This document shows, one piece after another, positions 43,827 to 53,256 of a stretch of DNA of 64,000 bases. The notes below the pieces were generated by a model. It did not search any database. It was not told the origin of the DNA and saw nothing but the letters and a program-made list of their open reading frames with translations. Position numbers and translations under genes: made by a program. This DNA is from Bacteroidota bacterium (GTDB taxonomy: Bacteria; Bacteroidota; Bacteroidia; AKYH767-A; 2013-40CM-41-45): the NCBI GenBank assembly GCA_016711505.1, contig JADJSV010000001.1, forward strand, positions 496,001 to 560,000, given 5' to 3'. The number at the start of each line of letters is the position of its first letter. Within the stretch, counting starts at the first letter, position 1.

Positions 43827-43850
43827 AAAAGCTATGAATCCTCCGAAGTT
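43810..43850 (-). promoter_or_regulatory. Hairpin covering the start codon of the lipoprotein gene
   Basis: 17-bp arms, 43810-43826 and 43834-43850, one mismatch, 7-base loop. On the transcript the 5' arm holds GGAGG and the 3' arm holds the AUG and first codons. It may attenuate translation, terminate part of the upstream ppiC transcript, or indicate that translation starts further in. Confidence 0.7.
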
Positions 43851-43874
43851 GAAATTTAATATCTATTAACTAAA

Positions 43875-45833
43875 TTATTTCGTTGCAATAGAATCTACGA
43901 CATCCTGTTTTATTTCTACAGGATATTTTGCTCGCAACGATTCTATCCATTCTTTTTCAAGTTGGTTCTGATAATCGGCAGTGATCAATCCTTTTGCCTC
44001 ATCAAGTTGCTTAGGAGCTGCAGGAATAAGTTTTTTGATATTCACAAACACTACCTGATTGTTCAGATTGATATTCGGACTCATTCCAACTTTGTGATTT
44101 ACTTTATCGACTGCATCATTTTCGCCTTTGCTGAATTTGCCGGATTTAACCTGGAGATTCAACTGTGAACTTTTGTTGACACGAGCCATAAGAGTATCAT
44201 CATCGTCGATCTTTTTCATCAGCTTACGGACTTCAGCTGCTACTTCCTCGTTTGCGCAAGTATACACAGTTGCTTCAACGCGATCACCCCACATGTAATT
44301 GTTTTTATGCTTGTCGTAGAATTCGCGAAGACCAATACTGTCTTTCACTGCTTTCGACCATACTTTTTTGTCTGTAAGTTCAAAAAGCAAAATTCCATCA
44401 CGATATTCCTGCATCAGATTTCTGAAATCAGGATATAGTGAATCAAGTTTTGATTCTTCATACGCTAAAGTTGCATCATTTACCCACTCATTATAGAAAG
44501 TGTTAGCCATAACTTTAGCAGGAATTCCACTTTCACGTTTCACCTGGTGCTCGCTTACATATGTTGCAAAATCTTTTTGCGTATATGTTTTATTACCGAT
44601 AGTGAACATAGTGTTGTTCAATTTAGCAGCTTTGTCAACTGTCCATGTACCGGAAGACAAAGTCGAGTCGATAGTAGTCATAAACTCTTCCTTCGCCTTT
44701 GGCATTTCTTTCATATTGTATTTCGTTCTGACACGAGCAATCAAAGAAGTTCTGCTCAATTCAGAACGGGAATCCTTCTGAACTTTTTGTTTCAGATCAG
44801 CCTGTAGGTCTTCATACTTCCCGATTGGTTTTGTTTCCATCAGTTTAAGTATGTGCCAGCCGTAAGATGTTTTGATCGGTAAAGAATAATCGCCCGGATA
44901 TTTCAATGCAAATGCTGCTTTCTCAAATTCAGGAACCATTCTTCCTGTTCCGAAAGATGGCAATAGTCCACCTGTCTTAGCTGTTGATTGGTCTTCTGAA
45001 AATTGTTTAGCAAGTTCTTCGAAATTATCGCCTGCTTTCAGTTTAGCATAGATCTCATTGATCTTTGCAACTGCCTTTACAGAATCTTCACCTTTGATTC
45101 CGGCACCGGCTTTGATCATGATATGTTCAACTTTCACTTCACCTTGTGCAGGACGACTGTCGGTCAATTTTATAATGTGATAACCGAAACGAGTACGAAC
45201 AGGCATTGACATTTCATCTTTCTTCAGATTGTATGCAGCATTTTCAAATGGATAAACCATTTGAAGTGCTGAAAAGAAACCAAGATCTCCGCCATTGTCT
45301 TTTGCAGAAGGATCGTCAGAAGAACGACGGGCTACAGCTGCGAAGTCACCGCCTTTTGACAATTCTGTACGGATCTTCATTGCTTTGTTGTAAGCAGCAA
45401 GTGTGTCAGACGGCAAAGCATTCTGATCACATTTGACCAGGATATGACTTGCACGAACATCAGTTTTCATGTGTTCGTATGCTTCACGTAAAAGCGTTTC
45501 GCTCACTTGCTTGTCGACCAGATAAGGTTGAGCAAGTTGTTTGCGATAGCCGCCTAGTTCATCGTTGAATGATTTTGCAGTATCCATTCCAAGTTCCAAA
45601 GCTTCTTTCACTTTCAACTTGTAATTGATATAAAGCTGCAAATATTCATTCACGGCTTTTTTATCGAATGTAGTTTCTTTCGAATTGTTTTTCTTGAAAA
45701 CTCTTTCGAATTCACTCTTCGAAATAGGTTCATTTGCAATTTTTAGAATAACAGGATCATTGTTCACCTGCGCAAGCATACTTGCATTTAAGCCGACAAT
45801 CAGTGCGGCTGATAAAAAGATTTTTCTCTTCAT
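43875..45833 (-). CDS. PpiC-type peptidyl-prolyl isomerase with two rotamase domains
   Basis: 652 residues with signal peptide (about 1-21, ending LAQV). An N-terminal helical chaperone-like region (25-120) is followed by two parvulin rotamase domains: about 125-225, with RASHILVKC and GGDLGFFSALQMVYPFE, and about 230-338, with VEHIMIKAG and RMVPEFEKAAF. A large C-terminal region (340-652) again resembles SurA/PpiD helical segments. It should catalyse prolyl isomerisation and hold unfolded envelope proteins in the periplasm. It is first in the run ppiC-lipoprotein-surA-moxR, and a clear TAnnTTTG box sits 28 bp upstream. Confidence 0.92.
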   Translation of the reverse strand: MKRKIFLSAALIVGLNASMLAQVNNDPVILKIANEPISKSEFERVFKKNNSKETTFDKKAVNEYLQLYINYKLKVKEALELGMDTAKSFNDELGGYRKQLAQPYLVDKQVSETLLREAYEHMKTDVRASHILVKCDQNALPSDTLAAYNKAMKIRTELSKGGDFAAVARRSSDDPSAKDNGGDLGFFSALQMVYPFENAAYNLKKDEMSMPVRTRFGYHIIKLTDSRPAQGEVKVEHIMIKAGAGIKGEDSVKAVAKINEIYAKLKAGDNFEELAKQFSEDQSTAKTGGLLPSFGTGRMVPEFEKAAFALKYPGDYSLPIKTSYGWHILKLMETKPIGKYEDLQADLKQKVQKDSRSELSRTSLIARVRTKYNMKEMPKAKEEFMTTIDSTLSSGTWTVDKAAKLNNTMFTIGNKTYTQKDFATYVSEHQVKRESGIPAKVMANTFYNEWVNDATLAYEESKLDSLYPDFRNLMQEYRDGILLFELTDKKVWSKAVKDSIGLREFYDKHKNNYMWGDRVEATVYTCANEEVAAEVRKLMKKIDDDDTLMARVNKSSQLNLQVKSGKFSKGENDAVDKVNHKVGMSPNINLNNQVVFVNIKKLIPAAPKQLDEAKGLITADYQNQLEKEWIESLRAKYPVEIKQDVVDSIATK

Positions 45834-45861
45834 TGAGGTAGTTCTTGGGTTAAGAGGAGCG

Positions 45862-45869
45862 CAAATTTA
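45862..45869 (-). promoter_or_regulatory. Bacteroidota -7 box for the folding operon
   Basis: Minus-strand TAAATTTG matches TAnnTTTG, 28 bp upstream of ATG 45833. Confidence 0.6.
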
Positions 45870-46126
45870 GTAATCAATTGCTGGTATCAAAACTTCGCAA
45901 ATTTGAAAAAAATCAAAGATTGGGAAATGATGGTTTAGTGAAATTGGAATGATTGTTCAGTAAATTACACTTCAATGATTTTCAACTACTTATCAATTTA
46001 ATCAATATGCCAAATTGAAAAAATGACATTTGAATCTTTGAAAATAATCAGAAAAAGTTATGAGCATTTGGTTAATTGTGCCTTGGAAAGAAGATTTTCG
46101 AATTGAATTGAAGTTTCAAAATTGAT

Positions 46127-47056
46127 TTAATGCGCTACAATCAAACGTTTAATAATTGTCTTATCGCTAAATTTTACTTTTAAAAGATAAAGTCCACATT
46201 CAAAATTGGAAATTTCTAAAGAGTATTTTCTCGTTGAGCTCTGAAAATCTTTTTCAAAAAGTATTACTCCTGTAAAACTCACAATACTTAATGATTGCAT
46301 ATCCAATTCAGAAACAATATTTGATTCGTTTATTGCAGGATTGGGAGAAATTGACAAAGTATTTGAATCTTCAATCTCTTTTACTGGGAGGGAAACATAA
46401 CCACGCCAAGGAGCAAAGCCCATATATAAAAGGAAATCCTGTTTGGCATTGTTTCCAAAGAAGTTTTCTAAAATAAAACTATCCGGTTTCTGACAGTAGT
46501 TTATTGGTTCGTTAACAACAGTATCAGTAATCAAAACTGTTTCATATCCACAATCAATATAATTCGAACCGTAAAACCAGCTTATTATTCCTTGAGCTTT
46601 TGGAGTTGCAGTTTGATTTGGGTAAGGTAGTGGAGATATAGAATCAGAATAAAATACAGATATATCGTAATGTAATGTTATGGGAGGATAAACATTATTT
46701 ATATTAATAGGAAAAAGGTAGCCGTCTGGATATAAATAGAACATCGCTTCACTAAAAACTATTACTTTCATTGCAGAATCCGGTGGTGGAAAATAACCGG
46801 AAAAAACCTGTAATGAAACTGTATCAACTGCAAAACCTTGTTCGCCAAACCTGAAATCTTGTTGATCGGGAAAGGGTAGAGCTCTAGAGTCATAACCAAT
46901 ATAAATTGTATCCTTTTGGCCAATTGCATCTTCAAAAAAAATAGGAAATAACCAACTTGGTTGTTCTGGTGCCCATGAAACTGAATATGTATTCTGGCAA
47001 GATAAATAGTTGGATTGTGATAGTAAAAAAAATAAAATAACGTATATGCTTTTCAT
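46127..47056 (-). CDS. Secreted protein with T9SS sorting domain, function unknown
   Basis: 309 residues. Signal peptide (MKSIYVILFFLLSQSNYLSC; the Cys at 20 could also be a lipobox but lacks the usual context). The middle is beta-rich with no family I recognise, and the last 80 residues are a type A sorting domain (ISPNPAINES to a terminal RLIVAH). The protein should be exported through T9SS and anchored to or released from the surface. It has no operon partner with known function; the next gene on the strand is another T9SS cargo. Confidence 0.8.
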   Translation of the reverse strand: MKSIYVILFFLLSQSNYLSCQNTYSVSWAPEQPSWLFPIFFEDAIGQKDTIYIGYDSRALPFPDQQDFRFGEQGFAVDTVSLQVFSGYFPPPDSAMKVIVFSEAMFYLYPDGYLFPININNVYPPITLHYDISVFYSDSISPLPYPNQTATPKAQGIISWFYGSNYIDCGYETVLITDTVVNEPINYCQKPDSFILENFFGNNAKQDFLLYMGFAPWRGYVSLPVKEIEDSNTLSISPNPAINESNIVSELDMQSLSIVSFTGVILFEKDFQSSTRKYSLEISNFECGLYLLKVKFSDKTIIKRLIVAH

Positions 47057-47170
47057 AATAATATATTTAATTCAGTTTTATTTGAAATTCTGAAACTAAT
47101 TATACAAGAAAGATTATACCTTTCATACTGGGAATATTTTAAATCAGTTCTTCAAATATAACACACTTTT

Positions 47171-48082
47171 TCAATATACTAATATCCTAAAGGATCTAGA
47201 ACTATTTGAAGTTAATAGCTGAATAAAATAAATTCCCGAAGAATAATTCACCATTGAAATACCCCCTATCAACTCTTGCCCTTCACCTTTCATCATTATT
47301 CTACCAACTTCATCATACAATAAGAAACTTTCAATCTTTACAGAACTATTGAAATGAAAACTCAATCGTTCATTTACAGGAATCGGCCAAAGAACTATAT
47401 CTGAAAAATTAACACCTCCAAATTCATCAACTGAGTTTAAAATCGTATCGCATAGGCTAATAATTCCTGTTTCATATTGTAGAAGTGAATCACTATAGCA
47501 TCTTAATAACGGTATATCAAAATCCAACCAATCATATATATACGGGAACAACCCACCAAAGCTACCAATATCTTCTATGATCGGGTTCAAGAAATACCAG
47601 TCATTTGAATCCGAATGAACATACATCACTTTCTTTGCAATTCCTGAAATAGTTATAGTAGAAATGGAATCAACTACTACCTCTACAATTGTATCAGGCG
47701 GATTACCTAAAAGAGAAAAGGGAGATGGATAAGGTGCAATTGTTTGCCAGGAATCGCCGGCATTTAAACTGAAGTCATACAATATATAGAACGAACCATT
47801 TCTATAATGAAAAACTCGACCACTATCTGAGTACATTATTAAGGTATCCACCAAAGTAATCTGGCCTGAAGAATTCACATGGACTGACTCTAACAAGTTG
47901 CAATCAATGGAATTCAAAACTGTATCTCCAATTGAATTGGTTCTGACGTAACCTTGATTCGGGGATGAAATATTTTCTACTATGCCGGTGTACCAGGTTG
48001 CGCCATTGGGTGCCCATTGACTGAATGAATAATTTTTTGATAGTAAAAGAAAAGTGAATAAAAAGAGAAATTTGTTTTTCAT
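47171..48082 (-). CDS. Secreted protein with T9SS sorting domain, function unknown
   Basis: 303 residues. Signal peptide (MKNKFLFLFTFLLLSKNYSFSQ), a beta-rich unknown region (GATWYTGIVENISSPNQGY, NAGDSWQTIAPYP) resembling many single-domain T9SS cargo proteins, and a type A sorting domain in the last 75 residues with VLWPIPVNERL and SSGIYFIQL. It lies between guaB and another T9SS cargo gene; the large three-stem palindrome sits just upstream. Confidence 0.8.
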   Translation of the reverse strand: MKNKFLFLFTFLLLSKNYSFSQWAPNGATWYTGIVENISSPNQGYVRTNSIGDTVLNSIDCNLLESVHVNSSGQITLVDTLIMYSDSGRVFHYRNGSFYILYDFSLNAGDSWQTIAPYPSPFSLLGNPPDTIVEVVVDSISTITISGIAKKVMYVHSDSNDWYFLNPIIEDIGSFGGLFPYIYDWLDFDIPLLRCYSDSLLQYETGIISLCDTILNSVDEFGGVNFSDIVLWPIPVNERLSFHFNSSVKIESFLLYDEVGRIMMKGEGQELIGGISMVNYSSGIYFIQLLTSNSSRSFRILVY

Positions 48083-48125
48083 GAAGTAATATTAAGAAAA
48101 ACTAAACATCTCGCTAAATTTCTTT

Positions 48126-48242
48126 CCCGCAGATTTGCGCAGAATACGCAGAAAATTCGCAGAATTCCTGCGGAATGGGAACTAATAATTTTCAAAGAAA
48201 ATTATCTGCGGATTTTCTGCGTATTCTGCGAAAATCTGCGGG
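48126..48242. repeat. Three-stem palindrome built from CGCAGAA words
   Basis: Outer arms 48126-48163 and 48205-48242 pair over 38 bp with two mismatches. The 41-base interior contains two perfect hairpins: ATTCC/GGAAT (48164-48176) and TAATTTTC/GAAAATTA (48186-48204). The predicted shape is a closed three-way junction. It follows guaB and precedes the start of the next minus-strand gene, so it could end the guaB transcript. Confidence 0.8.
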
Positions 48243-48317
48243 AGATTTTTAAGCATTATTTATTTCCAAAAAATCCGAAGAAAGGAATCCTTGACCTGAT
48301 TTTATTCTTCCTAAAAA

Positions 48318-49786
48318 TCACCTGTGATAATTCGGCGCCTCTTTCACAATAGCAACATCATGCGGATGACTTTCCCGAACACCTGCCGAAGTGATCCTGA
48401 TGAATGATGCTTTCTGAAGTTCGGAAATTGATTCGGCTCCGCAGTAACCCATGCTTGCACGTAAACCTCCGACAAGTTGGTATAACTCCTCACCTACCAA
48501 GCCTTTATAAGGGACTTGTCCAACAATTCCTTCAGGGACTAATTTCTTTACATCATCTGTCTGAGCTTGAAAATACCGGTCTTTTGATCCTTCGCGCATG
48601 GCTTCAATCGAACCCATACCACGGTAGGATTTGAACTTTCTTCCTTCGTAGATGATTGTTTCACCTGGCGATTCTTCTGTTCCGGCTAACAATGAACCCA
48701 GCATGACTGTGTTTGCTCCTGCAGCAAGTGCTTTTGCAACATCGCCACTGAAACGGATCCCGCCATCGGCAATGACACATACTTTGGTATTCTTCAATGC
48801 CTGAGCAACATCAAATACAGCAGTGAATTGTGGAACACCAATTCCGGCAATAACTCTGGTCGTACAGATAGAACCCGGACCAATTCCAACTTTTACTGCA
48901 TCGGCTCCTGCCTTTGCCAAATAAACTGCTGCTGCTGCGGTTGCAATATTTCCTACTATGATCTGTAATTTCGGGAATTCATTTTTTATTTTTCAAGAAC
49001 ATCCACTACTCCTTTTGTATGTCCGTGTGCTGTGTCTATCGTAATGATGTCGACACCTGCCTCTACTAATGCTCTTGCTCTTTCAACACTGTCTTTCGTT
49101 ACACCAATTGCAGCACCAACTCTTAGCCGGCCAAATTCATCTTTACATGCATTGGGTCTCGATTTTACTTTCAGAATATCTTTGTAAGTGATCAGTCCGA
49201 TAAGTTTTCCTTTCTTATCGATGACCGGTAATTTTTCGATCTTATAATTCTGTAAAATACTTTCTGCTTCTTTGAGATCTTTCACGCCTGTAGTAGTGAT
49301 CAGATTATCTTTCGTCATGATCTCTGAAACAAGTCGTTCGTGATTTTTCTCAAAACGCAGATCACGGTTAGTACAAATTCCGATAAGAATATGGTTATTG
49401 TTCACAACAGGAATCCCGCCGATCTTGTAATCACGCATGATCTTCAAAGCATCTCTTACTCTTGCATCCTTTTGCAAAGTGATAGGATCATGGATCATTC
49501 CGCTTTCACTGCGCTTAACTTTCCGGACTTCCGCTGCTTGCTGGTCGATGGACATGTTCTTGTGAAGCATTCCGATTCCGCCTTCCTGTGCAATAGCAAT
49601 GGCCATTTCAGACTCCGTTACTGTATCCATTGCGGCTGAAAGAATTGGAATGTTCAGAGAAATGGAATTAGTAAGTTTAGTGCTGACTTTCACCTCATTA
49701 GGTAAAACTTCGGAGTAGGCCGGGACTAATAATACATCATCGTATGTGAGAGCTTCGCCGAGGAACCGGCTTTTTGCAACTGCCAT
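48318..49786 (-). CDS. guaB: IMP dehydrogenase (interrupted by a 1-base homopolymer deletion)
   Basis: Oxidises IMP to XMP with NAD+, the committed step of guanine nucleotide synthesis. The 5' part (49786-48986) carries the N-terminal barrel strands and two CBS domains (HDPITLQKDARVRDALKIM and the segment ending LIGLITYKDIL). The 3' part (to 48318) carries the catalytic loop GPGSICTTRV with the active Cys, GGIRFSGDVAKALA and EGIVGQVPYKG. Frame is lost at VDVLEK, where the minus strand has five A (48988-48992 region); six would read VDVLEKIKNEFPKLQ and give a 489-residue protein, the family's normal length. Since the rest is perfectly conserved, this is most likely a sequencing error. A TAnnTTTG box is 32 bp upstream. 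Confidence 0.93.
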
Positions 49787-49817
49787 AATTTTTTAGTGGT
49801 TTGGAAAAAGTTGCGCG

Positions 49818-49825
49818 CAAAGATA
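49818..49825 (-). promoter_or_regulatory. Bacteroidota -7 box for guaB
   Basis: Minus-strand TATCTTTG matches TAnnTTTG, 31 bp upstream of ATG 49786. Confidence 0.6.
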
Positions 49826-49870
49826 GGATTAAAATCGAGATTTTAGGTTAGGTTTAAAGGGGAGTTTTTT

Positions 49871-49954
49871 TAAACACAGAGAAAAAGGAGGAAAAAAGGG
49901 AGAGCATAGAGACTTTATGATCTCCCTTTTTTTCTCCTTTTTCTCCGTGTTTTA
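49871..49954. terminator. Palindrome of GGAGAAAAA words
   Basis: Arms 49871-49903 and 49921-49954 pair with a few mismatches around a 17-base loop. They are made of purine words (CACAGAG, AAAAAGGAG, AAAAAAGGGAG) and their complement. It lies 7 bp beyond the stop of the minus-strand T9SS cargo gene and upstream of guaB. Confidence 0.75.
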
Positions 49955-49960
49955 AATTAT

Positions 49961-51376
49961 TTATTGCTTAACAATCTTCACCCTAGTCCCCATCTGATCA
50001 GACTTCGAAAACAGCGACAAAATATAAATTCCCTTTGCAAGTGTTGAAGTATTTAATTCATACAGCTTACCGGTAAAATTTTCTTTCAGTACTTCCCTCC
50101 CGGCAATATCATGAATACGCAAATCGTATTCTGTTGCAAGATCGGTCTTCACCTCGAGATTGTCGGAGAAAGGATTTGGAAAAAGTTGAATATTTACTTG
50201 TTGATTTTCCGGAATTGCATCGATCAGACTTACGTTGATGCAAAAATTTCGGACTGCTGAAGCTGTGTAAGGACAAGAACTATCCGTCACACGAAGACTG
50301 AAACAATGCGGATTGCTTAGCGAATCATTTGATGAAGGTGTCCAGCAGACAGTTGCTGAATCAGAATTACCACCAGTGTGAGTGAAACTAAGTCCGCCTA
50401 AGGATGACTCCAGTGAAATTATTGTATTCTGTCCAACATCAACATCGCTAGCTGCAAGTACGAAGCACGACTGAATGCCCGGTAAAATTGTAGTACTGTA
50501 ATTTGCAGTTCCATCAAAACCGCTTATATCCGGAGCATTGTTCATGCAATCTCGTGCAATCAAAGAAAGATCCCGCTCTACTTGTCCAATGAGAACACCG
50601 TTTCTGAATTCATTAACAAGTAAAGCATAAACTGAAAAATCCGATTGTGTTGGATTTACGCTTACGATACCATTTGTAGTATTAATCGACATAGCAGGAT
50701 TTGAAATCAACGGCTGTGTACCTGAGTATCCTGAGAAGTAAGACACAATTGAACCCGCTGCACGTAATGGAGTAATCATTTGTACAGTCAATGAATCACC
50801 TTCGCTGTCAAATAATCCCTGGTCGATAGCGAATGGACGGTTCAGACAAAGATAAACACCGGGCTCATTAAGGAATACCGGAGAGTTATTTGAAACACCA
50901 AAATTATTGATCAGACAATACACATAAAGATCATCAGACCCTGCACCTGAAATTGTTGTCAGCGAAGAAGAACGTGATGACTCAGCATGGCTTACTATCC
51001 AATTTGCACACGCGCCGGTCAGAACGATGGTATCACTGTAAACATACTTTTCAATTCCCATGTGAATGCCACCGGCACAGGTTGTAGGATTGTCATCAGG
51101 ACAAACCGGAACGAGTGCTAAAGGAGTTGTCACTTGTGGAATTGAAAAACTTTGCGGCGGGAATCCGCATGAATTTGAAATGTTGATCATCACAGTACTC
51201 GCAGGAAAGATGCCGGAGCAGTCTCTGTACAAAGTGTAAGTGATAATATATCTGTTAGCGTCAAGATTTGTATAAGTCAGCTGTGCTCCGAATGCATGTG
51301 TTGCATTTGCAGAATGCGGAGAAATAAATTGGATAATAAAGAAAATAAAGAAAATTGATCTGCTTAATGACCTCAT
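49961..51376 (-). CDS. T9SS-sorted surface protein, paralog of 51557-52984
   Basis: 471 residues. Signal peptide (MRSLSRSIFFIFFIIQF, cleavage near NATHAFG), then a conserved Bacteroidota secreted domain beginning THAFGAQLTY with TYTLYRDCSG, ISNSCGFPPQ and GDSLTVQMI motifs; even numbers of Cys suggest disulfides. The last 80 residues form a type A sorting domain (LFPNPFSDNLEV). The function of this family is not known to me; many copies occur in gliding or T9SS-rich genomes. It is adjacent to a paralog of the same length and layout. Confidence 0.85.
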   Translation of the reverse strand: MRSLSRSIFFIFFIIQFISPHSANATHAFGAQLTYTNLDANRYIITYTLYRDCSGIFPASTVMINISNSCGFPPQSFSIPQVTTPLALVPVCPDDNPTTCAGGIHMGIEKYVYSDTIVLTGACANWIVSHAESSRSSSLTTISGAGSDDLYVYCLINNFGVSNNSPVFLNEPGVYLCLNRPFAIDQGLFDSEGDSLTVQMITPLRAAGSIVSYFSGYSGTQPLISNPAMSINTTNGIVSVNPTQSDFSVYALLVNEFRNGVLIGQVERDLSLIARDCMNNAPDISGFDGTANYSTTILPGIQSCFVLAASDVDVGQNTIISLESSLGGLSFTHTGGNSDSATVCWTPSSNDSLSNPHCFSLRVTDSSCPYTASAVRNFCINVSLIDAIPENQQVNIQLFPNPFSDNLEVKTDLATEYDLRIHDIAGREVLKENFTGKLYELNTSTLAKGIYILSLFSKSDQMGTRVKIVKQ

Positions 51377-51556
51377 TTATTGGAATTAATAAGGAGTAAA
51401 TGTAAAAACACCCTTAATTAATGACTGCAAAGTGATTTTTATTAATTAACAGGATATTTTGAAGAAATGTTAAGAACTACGTTTTTGTTATAAGCCTTAA
51501 GATAGTGCGTTTAAGGAGCAAAAGAAGTAAACTTAATAGAGAAAATCTCATTGATA

Positions 51557-52984
51557 CTAATTTACCTTCATCATTCTCTGATAAAATACCTGATTCGTTT
51601 CCAATGCTGCAATCGATACGACATACATTCCATTTTCCAATTGCTGAAAATCATGAACTGATTCAATTGAGTCAATAATTTTTGAAACAATTTTTCTTCC
51701 TTGTATATCGAAAATCGATAATTCTGATTTTCCTGAATGCTCTATTCTTATTGTTATTTCAGAATTGAATGGGTTTGGAAAGATGGAGATACCATCGGAA
51801 TTTAATTCAGTAATGTCTACAGGTAATTGCACATTGATACAATAACTTCTGGCCTGATACCCGAACACTGCGCAAAAATCGTCTTTTACTGAAACAGTAA
51901 AGCAATGCGGATTTCTGATTGTATCTGCAAGCGTTGGTGTCCAGCAAAAAAATCCTGTATCTCTTCCTGAACCAGCTACATAAGAAGACATTCCGGGAAT
52001 AAAACAATTTATATCCATTGTAGTTTGGTCATTTGCATTTACATCAAATGATGGAATTTGAAAACAATTTTGCTGATTTGCGAATATGTTTATTGAAAAA
52101 TCAGATGTGCCAAAAAAACCTGTTACATCAGGATTTGTGTTCGTTGAAGATTGAATTAAAAAATTCATATCCCTTTCTATTTGCCCGACTAAAATTCCGT
52201 TTCTGTATTCACTAATTAGAATTGCATAAATAGAAGACTCTTCAAGCGTAGGAACTCCTTCGATAAGTCCTGTATTCGATTCAATAGTGATTGGCGAACT
52301 GGAAATAAAAGGTCGGTTATAAAAATAACCAGGGAGAAAAACAACTGTATCATATAAATTTGGACCTGTTCTTGGAACGATCATTTCAAATACGAGTGAA
52401 TCGCCATCAAAATCATATACTGAGTTGTCAATAGATAAACGCTGATTCACATAATAAATTATCACCGGATCACTGAAAAATTGAGGGGAGCTATTTACAA
52501 TTCCATTCATATTATTTATAACTGCATAGGTATACAAATTATCAATTCCAGCTGCGGTAATAGTTGAGATTGATGCATTTCTGGCATTCTCACTGTGACC
52601 AATTTGCCAATCACTACATGGTCCTGCTAATGTAACAGTACTTCTAAAAATCCATTTTTGTCTTCCAGCCATTATTCCCCCGTGGCATTCTGTAAGTGCA
52701 CCCGGACAAAGAGTTTCAATATCAGATTCTATTCCTACCTGTGGTAAGAAAATGGTTTGTGAAGGATATCCGCAACTATTTGTGATGATAATATCCATTG
52801 AACTTGAAGGTTCAATCCCATGGCAATCCCTGTAAAATGTATATGTAATTTCGTATGTATTCGGACCAACAATAACATAAGAAAACTCAGCTCCGGTGGC
52901 GTGGGATGCAATTAAGGGGCTTGTTTTAAATGTTAAAAACAAAAATGGTAAGAAGAATGCTGAAAGTAACTTTAAGTTTTTCAT
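51557..52984 (-). CDS. T9SS-sorted surface protein, paralog of 49961-51376
   Basis: 475 residues from ATG 52984, chosen over ATG 53023 because it starts directly at the signal peptide (MKNLKLLSAFFLPFLFL). The same secreted domain as its neighbour: SHATGAEFSY, TYTFYRDCHG, ITNSCGYPSQ, CPGALTECHGGI, GDSLVFEMI, and a C-terminal sorting domain (IFPNPFNSEIT). The two genes arose by duplication but are well diverged, so they may have different ligands. No further neighbour suggests a role. Confidence 0.85.
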   Translation of the reverse strand: MKNLKLLSAFFLPFLFLTFKTSPLIASHATGAEFSYVIVGPNTYEITYTFYRDCHGIEPSSSMDIIITNSCGYPSQTIFLPQVGIESDIETLCPGALTECHGGIMAGRQKWIFRSTVTLAGPCSDWQIGHSENARNASISTITAAGIDNLYTYAVINNMNGIVNSSPQFFSDPVIIYYVNQRLSIDNSVYDFDGDSLVFEMIVPRTGPNLYDTVVFLPGYFYNRPFISSSPITIESNTGLIEGVPTLEESSIYAILISEYRNGILVGQIERDMNFLIQSSTNTNPDVTGFFGTSDFSINIFANQQNCFQIPSFDVNANDQTTMDINCFIPGMSSYVAGSGRDTGFFCWTPTLADTIRNPHCFTVSVKDDFCAVFGYQARSYCINVQLPVDITELNSDGISIFPNPFNSEITIRIEHSGKSELSIFDIQGRKIVSKIIDSIESVHDFQQLENGMYVVSIAALETNQVFYQRMMKVN

Positions 52985-53256
52985 GATTAATGAATAAGAA
53001 TATTTCAATGAAATTACGGACAATTTTTAAATGTGGAATTGAATCAGGATTAATTTACTTTAAGAATCCTCTTATAATAATTCCCAAGCATAATAGTAGA
53101 TAAAACTTTTTGAATACAGAATTCATGAGTAATGATTTGAAATTAATTTAAAATGACAGCTGAAATGTATGGAATAAAATCAAAGGAAGCTTAGAAAAAA
53201 AATTAAATGAAATTATATGAATGTCAATTCAAAATTTTAAAAAATATCGGCTTTAA

